Virus record (IMG/VR): IMGVR_UViG_3300035670_000164
Span: 1 to 64,000 of that record
Origin: a virus
Strand: one strand, 5' to 3'
DNA: 64,000 nucleotides
Shown: positions 17,978 through 29,500 of the stretch, piece by piece
How positions within the stretch are numbered: the first letter of the stretch is position 1
Layout: every line of letters begins with the position of its first letter
Program-made: the position numbers and the translations under genes
Notes under the pieces: generated by a model
Seen by the model: only the letters and a program-made list of their open reading frames with translations
Database searches by the model: none
What the model was told of the DNA's origin: nothing

Positions 17978-18913
17978 ATGACAGTATCATACGGAGAAGT
18001 AGCTGCATTATATGATCCATTAATGGAAAATATTAATGCTAAATTAGTTATTGAATTTGAAAAGAATAGACTTAAAGGTGCTGATTATGCTGCTGTATAT
18101 GCTAAAGCATTAGAATCTACTTTAGCAGAAGTAGTTAAATTATTACTTGGAAGAGATGATGATTTAATTGCTGCACAAATAGAAGCTACTTTAGCTGGTG
18201 CAGATAAAACTAAACAAGAAATTACTAATTTATCTCTTGAAGCTAATAATATTCCAAAAGAAGGTTTAATATTAGATGCTAAATTACCTAATACTATTAA
18301 AGAAGGATTAATACTAGATCAACAAAAACTAAATTTAATTGCTGAAAGAGGTAGTATTAATGCAAGTACAGATAAACTTGTTGCTGAATTAACATTAGTA
18401 CCTAAAGAAGGTAATAAATTAGATGCTGAAACAGCTAATATTAATGGTAAAACTGGGTTAATACCAAAAGAATCCGAATTAATGGATGCTAAGATTGTTA
18501 ATCTATTAAGAGAAAATGATAAATTAGAGCTTGAAAAAGATATACTTACAATACAAAAAGATAATTTAACTATTGAAGGTGATAATGCTGAAAAAGTTGG
18601 TAAGAATTTAGACCAAGATTTACTAATTAAAAAAGAAGAAGTTAAAGCTAGTAAAGGTAAGGTAAAACTTACTTGTGCTGAGACATGGCTTAAAAGGGCG
18701 CAAGCATACCAAACAGATAAAGTTACTGCTTTAAAACAATGTCAAGCTGAAACAGGTGTATTAAGTGTTATGGTTGGTGCTTATTCTAGTGCAATGAATC
18801 ATGACCCAGATTTAACTACACCATTTAACCAATATTCTTTAGTATCTTTAGCTGGTCAAGCAGCAGCGTCAGCTAAGAATATGGTAGATACATCAATTCA
18901 ATGTAACGAATGA
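17978..18913 (+). CDS. Helical repeat internal virion protein
   Basis: 311 residues. Residues ~75-215 are built from ~22-residue degenerate units of the form L-x-A-x-x-x-x-I-P/L-K-E-G-x-x-L-D (EANNIPKEGLILDAK, TIKEGLILDQQKL, LVPKEGNKLDAE, LIPKESELMDAK). This predicts a long rod or coiled coil. The C-terminus (CAETWLKRAQAYQTDKV ...) is helical. N4-like genomes carry similarly helical proteins between the capsid and vRNAP genes (gp54-type), thought to leave with the DNA. Overlaps the next start by ATGA. Confidence 0.55.
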   Translation: MTVSYGEVAALYDPLMENINAKLVIEFEKNRLKGADYAAVYAKALESTLAEVVKLLLGRDDDLIAAQIEATLAGADKTKQEITNLSLEANNIPKEGLILDAKLPNTIKEGLILDQQKLNLIAERGSINASTDKLVAELTLVPKEGNKLDAETANINGKTGLIPKESELMDAKIVNLLRENDKLELEKDILTIQKDNLTIEGDNAEKVGKNLDQDLLIKKEEVKASKGKVKLTCAETWLKRAQAYQTDKVTALKQCQAETGVLSVMVGAYSSAMNHDPDLTTPFNQYSLVSLAGQAAASAKNMVDTSIQCNE

Positions 18914-21429
18914 GTTATTTAAAAGAAGAATATCCTATATCTATTACTACAAATATTAATTTATGTAACAATATTAAAAATATAGCAATAGATTCACAAG
19001 AGAGAATCAATAGAGAATCTATTGATTCTCTTTCTGCTTATAACAAAACAGTAAAATATATTAATTTTGCTAATGAACATAAGTTAAGTTATAAATATGA
19101 AGATCAATTTAAAGAACTTCAAGTAAATAAGTTGGAATGTAATGCAACTTATTTAGATGTAAATCTTGATATGGATTTATTAAAGAAAGATTGCTTAACT
19201 TATATTCGTAAACAAATATCTAAAGTATTAAGTAAACAACAAGCTACTAAAACACTTATTCAAACTGAAAAAGAAAAAAGATATACAGAAGATTATATTT
19301 CACAGTTAGAAGCATTGACTGATCCAGATGAAATTATTGAATTTAAAGATGCAGAAAGAGATTCTTATTCTATTTTTATAGATGGATATATAGAAACAAA
19401 TACTTCTTTAATTAATGAACATAAAAATAAAATAAAAGAATATCAAACTAAATTAAATAAAATTGCATATTCTAATGCAGAATTATTAAATAAGTTTGAA
19501 ACTATTCCAGAAGAAAATACTTCTAAAATAAATGAATACCAAACTCTTATTGCTAATTTAGAATTACAAATAGAAGATTTATACTGGCAGAATTATTCTT
19601 ATTCATTAACTAAAGTATGGGCAACACAGCTAGAAGATTTAATTACTACATATAATTCTATTATTAATTCTTATGAAGCATTACTTAAACAAGAATTAAA
19701 TTTTACAATTACAGCTTGTATTAAATCAAAATTCTATGCACCATTTTATGTAATGAAAAGACACTTAGAAAAATATGGTCACATAGCTTATTGGAATAAT
19801 TTACATTTAAATATAGGAAATACTCAATACATATTTCCTTATGAAAACTTATGTACATATACTCCAGATATTATTTATTTAAATGAGCAATGTAGTTCAA
19901 TAATTAAAATAAGAAATCAAAGAAAAGTTTATACTCCAACTGATCCCACAATAACTACTACATCAAATTTTGAAGAAGAGTTCTATGTAGAAGATAAAGA
20001 AGATTTTCTAATTACTATAGAATTTCCAAGCATATATTTAGATTATAATTATGGTTCTCTTAGTTATCCAATCTATTTAACTAGTAAAGACTGTCCATCA
20101 TTGCAAGAACTAGAACAAGATTTAGATTTAAAGTTTCATTCATCTATTCCTATTATTCAAAATAATTCTTATATTTTAAATAAAGATGAATTACAAACTT
20201 TAATTTTAGATAAACTTAATCGAATATTATATGTAAACCAAGATAGAATAAAATCTTCTTGGTTTAAAGAATGTGAACGTACACATGAAATAGAAACTGA
20301 CTTTGATATAACAGAATTAACTTTAGATAATTATATAAATAATCTTTATATAAACTTTGGAATACCATTAACTACAACAGAGTATTCTTCTATCTATTAT
20401 TTATATTCTTTATTTAAATCATTTCCTCAAGGAGATAAAGATTTATTTGATGAATATTTATCTAAAATTGGAACTACATATTTAACTAATCCTGTTCCTT
20501 ATATAAATGAAAGACAGATTATAATAAAAAATAGTTTATATGAAACAATTATTAAATACTCCTATATAGAAGAAGAAACTGAATCTGGAGATATAGAATG
20601 TACTGGTAGACATAAAGGTAATATAGGAAATGCTACAATAGAAGCAGTTCCAGATGAAAGTAAAAATATTCCTTATGCAAAAGATAATAGAAATATTCAT
20701 TTTAGTAGACTTGGTTCATATCCATCTATCATTCATGGAATACCTATTAGTATTAATAAATCTTATTTAGAAATAAAAGTACAAACAGATAAAAATGAAA
20801 TAAGTATTCTAAAAATACATGGTTTAAATATTGAAACAACATATCTACCAGCCATTCCATTAAAGCCAAGAGAGGATTCACAATGGATGATATTTACTTA
20901 TAAACCTCCTGGATTTGATTCTTATACTACTTATAGAAAAGATACTTTTACTTCTTATTTTAATTTAAGTAATCTGTCTGGGTGTGTTATACCTTTAGCA
21001 AATCATGACTTGTATAATAATAGATATAAAGATTCTAACTATTCTCTATTAATTATTGATAGAATGTGTTATGAAGCTTGTAATTTAAATGTAATTACAT
21101 CTCTTACAGATGATCAACGTTATCCATATTTTTTTGGTAAACCTGATCCTTGGATACCTAAAGAATCCAGACAACAAGTATTAGAAGAAATTACTAATAA
21201 TTTTTTACAAGATAATACATTTAAAAATACTAATACTATTGCATATAATATAAATCAATTTAGATATAAACCTTTAAGATTAATAGATAAAGATAATGAA
21301 TCTCTTAAAGAAGTAAGAACACCTATAAACCAAGATAGATTATCTAAAGATTTTGATATATACAAACCTAATGATTTTAGAGAAGTATTAGTATCAAATA
21401 TTTATAAACCAATTAAAGAAGGTAAATGA
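18910..21429 (+). CDS. Large internal virion protein
   Basis: 839 residues. The N-terminal ~270 residues are helical and coiled-coil rich (QKEKRY-, LNKIAYSNAELLNKFE-type heptads). The rest mixes beta and helix with many Tyr, Asn and Ile and no recognisable enzyme motif. It belongs to the run between capsid and vRNAP that in N4 encodes inner-virion proteins ejected or placed around the portal (gp52/gp54-type). Overlaps both neighbours by ATGA-type junctions, so translation is probably coupled. Confidence 0.5.
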   Translation: MSYLKEEYPISITTNINLCNNIKNIAIDSQERINRESIDSLSAYNKTVKYINFANEHKLSYKYEDQFKELQVNKLECNATYLDVNLDMDLLKKDCLTYIRKQISKVLSKQQATKTLIQTEKEKRYTEDYISQLEALTDPDEIIEFKDAERDSYSIFIDGYIETNTSLINEHKNKIKEYQTKLNKIAYSNAELLNKFETIPEENTSKINEYQTLIANLELQIEDLYWQNYSYSLTKVWATQLEDLITTYNSIINSYEALLKQELNFTITACIKSKFYAPFYVMKRHLEKYGHIAYWNNLHLNIGNTQYIFPYENLCTYTPDIIYLNEQCSSIIKIRNQRKVYTPTDPTITTTSNFEEEFYVEDKEDFLITIEFPSIYLDYNYGSLSYPIYLTSKDCPSLQELEQDLDLKFHSSIPIIQNNSYILNKDELQTLILDKLNRILYVNQDRIKSSWFKECERTHEIETDFDITELTLDNYINNLYINFGIPLTTTEYSSIYYLYSLFKSFPQGDKDLFDEYLSKIGTTYLTNPVPYINERQIIIKNSLYETIIKYSYIEEETESGDIECTGRHKGNIGNATIEAVPDESKNIPYAKDNRNIHFSRLGSYPSIIHGIPISINKSYLEIKVQTDKNEISILKIHGLNIETTYLPAIPLKPREDSQWMIFTYKPPGFDSYTTYRKDTFTSYFNLSNLSGCVIPLANHDLYNNRYKDSNYSLLIIDRMCYEACNLNVITSLTDDQRYPYFFGKPDPWIPKESRQQVLEEITNNFLQDNTFKNTNTIAYNINQFRYKPLRLIDKDNESLKEVRTPINQDRLSKDFDIYKPNDFREVLVSNIYKPIKEGK

Positions 21430-21431
21430 TT

Positions 21432-22613
21432 ATGACACCAGAACAATTTAATAAAGCTTGGAAAGAATTTACTAGAGGAAATAGAATATTCACACCAGAT
21501 GAACAACAAAAAGTTAATGCAGCTAAGCAAAGAAGAAAAGCTGCTTTTAAACCAGTAAACATTGCTACACAAGAACCGTCAATATTTAATTCAGTAAAAA
21601 ATTACAGTAAAAATATTTTAAACCATCCTATAACTAAAAATGTAAAAACAGGTTTAGGACCTTTAGGATTAGCTTTAGACACAGCCTATGAAGGTAAATC
21701 CTTGTATGATGATTTACAAGTTTTACCTGATGATAGAAAATGGGATAGAGCAGGTGAAACAGTACTTAATTTAGGAACTACTTTAGGTGGATATAAAGTA
21801 GGAGGTACTTTAGGTGGTATTGTTGGTTCACAACTTCCATCAACTTTTGAAACCTTTACTGGAAGAACTTTTCCATCTACAGAAGGAGATGATATAAGAT
21901 TAAAACAAAGATATAATGAAATTATAAACTCACCTAATTTTGGGATACAAACAGCAAATAATTTATCTAATAAAGAAATGGTTGCTAAAGTACAAGATCA
22001 ATTTGAAATTAACCCATTTATATCAAATGATTTACAAGAGTTAAATAAAAATAAAATATATAATCCAAATCAATTTATAAGTAAAGGCTTAGATAATTTA
22101 AATAATATTAATCAATATACAATTGATAAGCCAAGAGAGGTTAAAAATACATTTACCTCTCAACCATTATTACCTATAGAATTGCAAGGACAAGATACTG
22201 GAATTAAATTAGGAAGTCTTAGTAATGCAGAACGAAATTCTGCTCATTTAGCTAATTTATCTGCATATAAATATAATAACAATGGTAAAACTATTTATAC
22301 TGATAAAGCTTCTATGTCTCCTACAGACACAATACTTACTGGTCCAGTAGATGCACAAGGTAATCCTAGAAGTAAAGAGTGGATAGCTAAACAAGCTCAA
22401 GCTCTTAATAATCTAGGTAAAATAGAGGTAGATGGTAAATTAATGAGTCAAGATGAAATTCAACAACAAAAAGTATTAAATCAATTAGAAGCAGATAGAT
22501 TACCAATCCGTACAGTTAATCCTGGATTACAAGATAAATACTATTATTCTAATCCAAAATCTAATATGAGTAATAAAGATTTATATAATTTAACTAATTA
22601 TAAATGGGTATAA
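21432..22613 (+). CDS. Internal virion protein, hypothetical
   Basis: 393 residues from the ATG at 21432, which has better spacing to GAAGG than the ATG six bases earlier. Gly-rich hydrophobic segments at ~75-140 (GLGPLGLALDTAYEG, LNLGTTLGGYKVGGTLGGIV) could insert in or cross a membrane. The remainder is Gln/Asn-rich and flexible. Position just before vRNAP suggests a protein ejected with the genome, perhaps forming part of a channel. Confidence 0.5.
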   Translation: MTPEQFNKAWKEFTRGNRIFTPDEQQKVNAAKQRRKAAFKPVNIATQEPSIFNSVKNYSKNILNHPITKNVKTGLGPLGLALDTAYEGKSLYDDLQVLPDDRKWDRAGETVLNLGTTLGGYKVGGTLGGIVGSQLPSTFETFTGRTFPSTEGDDIRLKQRYNEIINSPNFGIQTANNLSNKEMVAKVQDQFEINPFISNDLQELNKNKIYNPNQFISKGLDNLNNINQYTIDKPREVKNTFTSQPLLPIELQGQDTGIKLGSLSNAERNSAHLANLSAYKYNNNGKTIYTDKASMSPTDTILTGPVDAQGNPRSKEWIAKQAQALNNLGKIEVDGKLMSQDEIQQQKVLNQLEADRLPIRTVNPGLQDKYYYSNPKSNMSNKDLYNLTNYKWV

Positions 22614-22616
22614 GAC

Positions 22617-23546
22617 ATGAGTAGACAACAACAACAACATCAAGAGCAACAATTACCAGCAGAATTGTCTTATGCTTTACAAGGTGAAGCAGCATTAGCT
22701 AATGAGTTAAATCAAAGACAATTAGATATAGCTAGAATGCGACAAAATGATATATTAGCTTCTCAAGGTATTACTGGTCCAAGTGCATTAGATGCTTGGA
22801 TTACTCGTAATACTCCTAGAATGCAAGCAGAAAGAGAACAAGCTAAACAACAAGGGTATATAAAACAACTAGGTGCTTTACTTAATAATACTAAAGATAA
22901 AGATGGTAATTTTCACACAGATATAGCTATGAATAATGCTATGCAATATGGTAATCCATTGGCTTTAGCTCTAGGCAGTCAACTAATGACAGCTAAACAA
23001 GACGGTTCTCAAAATGATTTTGTTAAAGCAATATTAGAGCATAAACTTAAACTAATAGAAAATGAAAAGAAAGCTGGATATGATATGGAAGTTGAAAAAA
23101 TGAAAGCACAACATGGTGAAGATAAGTTAAATAATAAACCCTATATGGAAATGAAAGATTTAAATGCTTTTATTCAACAATATCAAAATTCAAGAAATTC
23201 AGATGTAACAAATAATGCTATTGCAACTCAAGCAGGTCAAATGAAAACTAGAGCAGACCAAGATGCTTTAGTTCAAGCAATTGCTGCTTCTCAATCAGAC
23301 CCAATAGAATCTGCTGCAATAGATTCTTCTATTGGACTTGGGTTAGGTGGTGGTATTGGTGCAGGTATAAATCAATTTTTACATAATAAAGGTAAATTTA
23401 ACTATAAAGTATTAACCAGTAAAAAAGCTTTAGCAGCAGCAGCATTAGGTGCAGCATTAGGATTTGGCTATGATCGGTTAAGAGGACCATATACAAATGA
23501 AAATAAATTTATGGTAAACCAAGCTGATTTAAATAATTCTAAGTAA
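22617..23546 (+). CDS. Internal virion protein with C-terminal glycine-zipper membrane segments
   Basis: 309 residues. Gln-rich N-terminus (SRQQQQHQEQQ), helical middle with coiled-coil character (~130-175), and two hydrophobic Gly/Ala stretches near the C-terminus (SSIGLGLGGGIGAGINQFL at ~235-255 and KALAAAALGAALGFGY at ~267-283). Glycine-zipper segments are common in phage ejection proteins that act at the host membrane. Function inferred. Confidence 0.5.
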   Translation: MSRQQQQHQEQQLPAELSYALQGEAALANELNQRQLDIARMRQNDILASQGITGPSALDAWITRNTPRMQAEREQAKQQGYIKQLGALLNNTKDKDGNFHTDIAMNNAMQYGNPLALALGSQLMTAKQDGSQNDFVKAILEHKLKLIENEKKAGYDMEVEKMKAQHGEDKLNNKPYMEMKDLNAFIQQYQNSRNSDVTNNAIATQAGQMKTRADQDALVQAIAASQSDPIESAAIDSSIGLGLGGGIGAGINQFLHNKGKFNYKVLTSKKALAAAALGAALGFGYDRLRGPYTNENKFMVNQADLNNSK

Positions 23547-23562
23547 TTAATAGGAAAAATAT

Positions 23563-26500
23563 ATGGCATATATAAATGGTTATGTAAATGGATATAACAA
23601 TGATACCAATACAGAAGAGTTAGATAATTTATTTCAAAATAGTTTAGTAGAAGATAAAAAGAAGTCTTTATTAGATTCTGTATTAGCTAAAAGAACTGAA
23701 TTAGGTTTCTCTACAGCAGATGTAACTGGTAGGTTTGTAGAAGCATTAGATGCAGATACAGTTAAAATACATCCATCTCAAAGAGATTATATTGAAAATC
23801 CAAATGCACAACCATTTAGTGTTAGATTAAAAAGTAATTCACCTATTGAAAGTTATAATTCTTATGAACTTAATCATGGTAATGAATCCGATCCTAAAGT
23901 AGCTGCTAGATTAGCTAAACAAAGACAAGCTATTGAAGATGATGAAATACTTAAAGGTTGGTTTAATCCTGCTACTAATGAAGATGTATATGCTAGAGGT
24001 GAAAAAGCTAAGAAATTACTTCAAGATAAACTTAATCTAGTAAACCAGGGTAAGTCTACATTAAGTATGGCTCTTACTGGTAAACAAGATAAATTTAAAA
24101 GAGAATTAGGTGATATTAAATTTAATAATGAATTACCTATTTCAGATCAACTTAATACACCTGAACTAAACTCTTCATATAATTCTCAATTTAATATAGG
24201 TAAAAGAACTAGAGCTGGTGATAACTTAGAAGGTATGGCTACAGACTTCTTAGGTACAGTAGCTAGTAGATTCCCTACTGTTATGAGTAATATTGGAGTT
24301 GGTACAGTAGATACTATTACTGGATTACAGCAGTATGGTTATAACAAATTAGGTGATTTAGTAGGTGGTGATTCTGGTGAAGTATTAAAGAAAATAGGTA
24401 ATATAGCCAGAGAACCAAGTAATATTCTTCATGGTAGAACACATTACTTAGATGATTATATTAATAGTTTAAATATTTCTGATGCTGCTAAAGATACCTT
24501 TAAAGCTCTTAAATATGATCCAAATGAATTAGATAAGATTACTGCTAATTTATACGAATCAGAAGCTTTAAAACAATCTCGTAGAGATTATGAAGAAATA
24601 GCTTCTAAACCAGAAGAACTTAGAAAAGCATTAGGACATAAAGCTAATACCTTATCAGAACATTTATCTGATTTAGGTGAAGATATGTTTGCTGTAGGTG
24701 AAGGATTTATTAACCATCCTAGATCAATGCTTACAAGTGATTTACCAGCTAATTTACCACAATTATTATTACCTATGGGAATAACAGGTAAAGCAGCAGA
24801 AAGTATTGCTATGAAAGCTGCTGCTAAAGTTGGTGGTATTGAAAACGGTATTATTACTAATGCTGGTAAAAAAGCTATAGCAGAAGAATTTGCTAATAAA
24901 GCTACACAAGATAAATTAATAGCTTTAGGTGCATTAACAGAAGGTACTCAAGCTGCTTCTTCAATTGTAAACCAAGCAGAAGATGCTGGTAGAAAGTTTG
25001 AAGATTATGCTTTACCTGCTATTGCTGGTGGAGCTATTACAGGTCTTATTGGTGGAGCATCTAATAAAATTTTTGGTACAAATGCTGCTGATATGATTAG
25101 AGGTGTTAGAGGTAATTCTAGTATAGCTAAAGCTATTGCTACAGAAGGATTTGCAGAAGAATTACCACAATCTACGAATGAAGCTTTTGCTACTAATTAT
25201 GCTTTAGGTCAAGACCTTTGGAAAGATGTAGGTAGACAAGCTGCTGAGGGAGCTATTCTTGGAGGTTTAATTGGTGGTGGAATGGAATCACCTAAAGCTA
25301 CAGCAGAATCCTTACGAGGATTAGCTAGAAAAGCATTAACTTCTAACCAATCCAATCAATCACCTGAGAATGCTTCAAATCAATCTGAGGCATTCTCGAA
25401 CGATTTAGAGCATGTTTCAGAGACTATTCCAAATGAAGATAACAATTTTGAACTACCAGAAGAAGCTATAGACTATTATGGAATTGATCCAGATAAACAT
25501 AAAGTTGCTCATGATTTAGTATCAGATGAACAAGCATTAAAAGATAGACTTACTGATATTGAATCTAAAAATAATTTAATGGAAGAGGTAGATAGTCTTA
25601 GTATTGGTACAGTAGGTAAAAAAGCTTTAATTGGTTTAAAAGCTATTTCAGATAAATTTGCAAATGATTATGTTGTAAGTGATGAATTTTCTGACCCTTA
25701 TATAGCACAAACTACTGGATTAAATACTGCTTTATTATCTGAACAAGATACTCATATAGCTAAAAGATTAGCTGATAATAATACAGATTCATTGGTTGCA
25801 GATATTACATCTTTAAACGAAAGTTTAGTAGAACCAAGAGATGATGAAGATCAAGTTAATGAAGTGGTAAAGCTTAATAAACAATTATTAAGTAAATTTA
25901 CAGAATCTAATTTAGATACATTATCTGATGTAAAAACACAAGAATTAATTAAAGAAAATTTAAATAGACTTAGAACTATACAAGAAGGAAATATTCCAGT
26001 AATTACAGAAGATACTTCTATAGAAGAATTAGGTAATATTTTACAAAACAATCTTGGTTCTATTAAATTAACTCCAGCAGAAGAAGCTATAGTTAGTAAA
26101 AAGCAAGCAGAATTAGCATCTAAACCAGATAAAACTAAAGAAGAAGATCAATTGTTAAAAAGATATGAGTTATATAAAGGAACTCAACAACAATTAAAAT
26201 CTATTCTTAAAACAGGGGAAGAGGTAAATAATGAAGTAATTAATGGTGGTGGAAATAAATTAGGTGCTAATCAATGGGTAGATTTAATTGATGCTAATTT
26301 ACAATCTAATAGACCTGATTTAGCTAAAGCTGCATTAGACACTTTTACTAATTGGGCAAATTACCATGCAGAGAAAGCTAATCAATTATCTGTAGTAACT
26401 CGAATGCTTCAAAGTGATAAGTATAAAAACTTATCTATGGATGAGTTATATGCTAAAGCTCATAAAGATAAATTTGATCCTCTATATCAAGAATTTAATA

Positions 26501-29500
26501 AATTAAATGCAATCCAAGCACATGGAAATAGTATTGAAATTGATGGAGAACAGGATTGGAGAACTACAACAGGTGTAAATTATCAATTAGTAAGAAAACC
26601 TAGTGATACTTCTTCTGCTGATATGATTGGAAGATTTTCTAATTTAACTTCTCAAGTTAATACTGAATCTGAATACTTAAACAATAGAATTGCAGAAGCT
26701 AATTTAAAGATTAATGGTTCTACTAAACCAACTAAAACTAAAGTTAATAAGAAACCTAGAGTATATAATTTAGCTTTAGATAATCTTGCTAAAAACTTTG
26801 AAAGACGTAAAGGTAATGAAGCTACTAAAGCACAAGTTTCTAAAAATAGAAAAGAAGCTGAAAATGCTGCTAGAAAAGAAAAGCAAGAACAAGAAGAGAG
26901 AAAGAAAAATCCCATACCAGAATCTCCTCCAGTAAAAGATGATGATAAAACTAGGGATATGTTTTCAGAAAATGAAGAAGAATTTAATATAGTTTATGAA
27001 CAAAATGAAAAATATCAAGAATTAAAAAAACTTTTATTTACAAAGGATATTACTTTATATAATGTATTATTATTCATTAGTAATAATAGCAATAGATTAG
27101 GTAAGTTAGCCAAACATTTATTAGAAATAATACCTAAAGACTTAAAGTTTATTGTAAATGAAAGTAAAGAAGATTTAGGATTTGGTGGTACATATATAAA
27201 TAATAATAAAACTATTTACATTAATCCTAATATAGATTTTTATACTAAAGATAAAAATGCTTTTACTAAAATAATGGGAACAATTATTCATGAAACACTT
27301 CATGCAATTACAGAAGATAAGATAGATTCTAACCCTAAAATACAAGATCAACTTAGAGCTATTTTAAATAAATTAGAAGAACATGCAAAAGATGGTTGGA
27401 TTATTAGAACTATTGGTGGTAAACGCTATGAATACAATACTGCTTGGATTTCTAATTATCCACCTATAACAGACATACATGAAATAATTACTCATGGATT
27501 TACTAATTATCATTTAAATATGATTTTAAATGATATTGAAGGAATTGGTAAGGTATCTTTATGGGATAAATTTATTTCAGCAGTATCTCAATTATTAGGA
27601 TTTTCTCCTAAAGAAAATTCATTACTATCAAATTTAATTGAAACATATTTAGAAATAGTAAATGAAGAAGTTTCATCTAATGAAGATCAAAAAGAAGATA
27701 TTAAAGAAGATACTTCTGATAAAGATGAAAAATTAAGTAAATTACAAAAAGACATTATTAATCTTAGAAATAAGATTAAAGATAATTATTCTGATACACG
27801 CAAAGAAATTCAAAATAATATAAATGAACTAAATTCTGAAATTGAAGAATTAAAAAATAAAATTGAAGAATTAGAAAATAATTCAACTAAAGATAATGAT
27901 ACATTTGGTTCTATTAAAAAAAATAAAAAAATAGGTGATAGAGGTACTGGAGAATTTGTCCCAACTAAGGCAACAAATGAACAATTGATTTTGACGTATA
28001 ATTATCAAATAGATAAATTAAATGAAAAACTAGATAAATTAAATAAAAAATTAGATAAATTAAATGAATACCATGAAGAAAACAAAAAAACTTTATTAAG
28101 TAAATATAAGGAAGTCCAACAATTAGATAGTACAGTATTTGATAAAATTATATTTCCATCATTGTTGAAAGATAATAATTATAATACTGCTACTATAGAA
28201 GAATCTGGATTAGAGCTAAATGAAGTACAGCAACAGAAATTATTTGTTAAAGAAAATCCAATAGATAAATTTGATAAAGATGATAGTTTAATTTCTAAAG
28301 CTGTACAGCTTACTAATAAAGAATTTTTAACTAATATTGTTTCACTTGGAAAATCTACTCTATTAAACAAATATAAAAATGTAATTAAAAATTGGTATAA
28401 GATTCCTGAATTAAGCAATAAACTTCAAACAGAAGAAGAACTTTATAGTTTAGAAATAATTCAAAATTTTCAAGAGGATTTTAGGAAAGCATTTTTAAAT
28501 AAAATAAAATTAAATAATCCTTTCCATGATTCTATTGGTTATGTATTACAAGAAAATGGTACTACTCCCAATGAAAATGTAATAGCTGCAATGGCTTTAA
28601 GTAGTTTAGCTTATTTAGTTCAAAATACTAAATCAGTATATAACACTCATGACATGATTCGTTCTATCTTTGGTAAAGATGAAGAATTTAACGTAACAGA
28701 TGAAATGGTAGAATTATTTTCTTCTGTAGGAAAAGTATTAAACCATGAGACCCCTACTCTTGGCAGTAATATTGCTAATTTACTTGGATTTAAAAGAAAA
28801 GATGAACATAAAGGTAAATTACTAGAAGCTGCTTTAGGTAATATGGCATTTCAAACATTAATTGATATGGGATTACTTAATTTACATTTTATCCCTGAAA
28901 ATGTTATGAAAGCTGTTTCAAAAGAAGAAGAAATTCCTTCACAAACTAAACCAGATGCTTCTAATGCTCATTCATTTATTAAGTCTGGTACATATTTTAT
29001 AAGTCCAAGTTCTCAAATAAATGATGAAGGTTATCCAAAAGTAAGTGATGAAATTCAAGAATATATTGATGCAGTAAAAGCAACTAAAGATATATTAGAA
29101 GATACTTTAGAATTAGATTTCTTCTCTAGTACATTTAGCACTAAAGAATTTACTAAAGAAAAGGTGGATAAACTGTTAGGTAATAAATGGAAGAATACCT
29201 TTACAGATTATACAAATTCAGAAAAAGAAGTCTTATTAAAGTATTCTAATACCAAATACACTAATCAAACTAGATTAGCTAAATTAGATTTAGAAGAAAA
29301 TATTCTAAAAGAAATTGGTTTAGGATATAACTTAGATACATTTATTTTAGATGTAAATGAAAAGTCTCACAAAGGATCATTAATACAAGTTACTAGAAAT
29401 ATTGAAGAAGTAAACCAAGCTAAAAAAGCTTTAAGAGATGTAGATGGTTTATATTTCTTTAATGAATTAGTTAAATCAGGTAGAGAACAAATGACTGGTG

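Noticed and set aside
26652-26915. Reverse-strand frame inside vRNAP
   Set aside because: Antisense to a coding region of biased codons; Leu/Ser/Phe-rich product typical of antisense reading, no ribosome site. The same applies to other reverse frames within 23563-35643.
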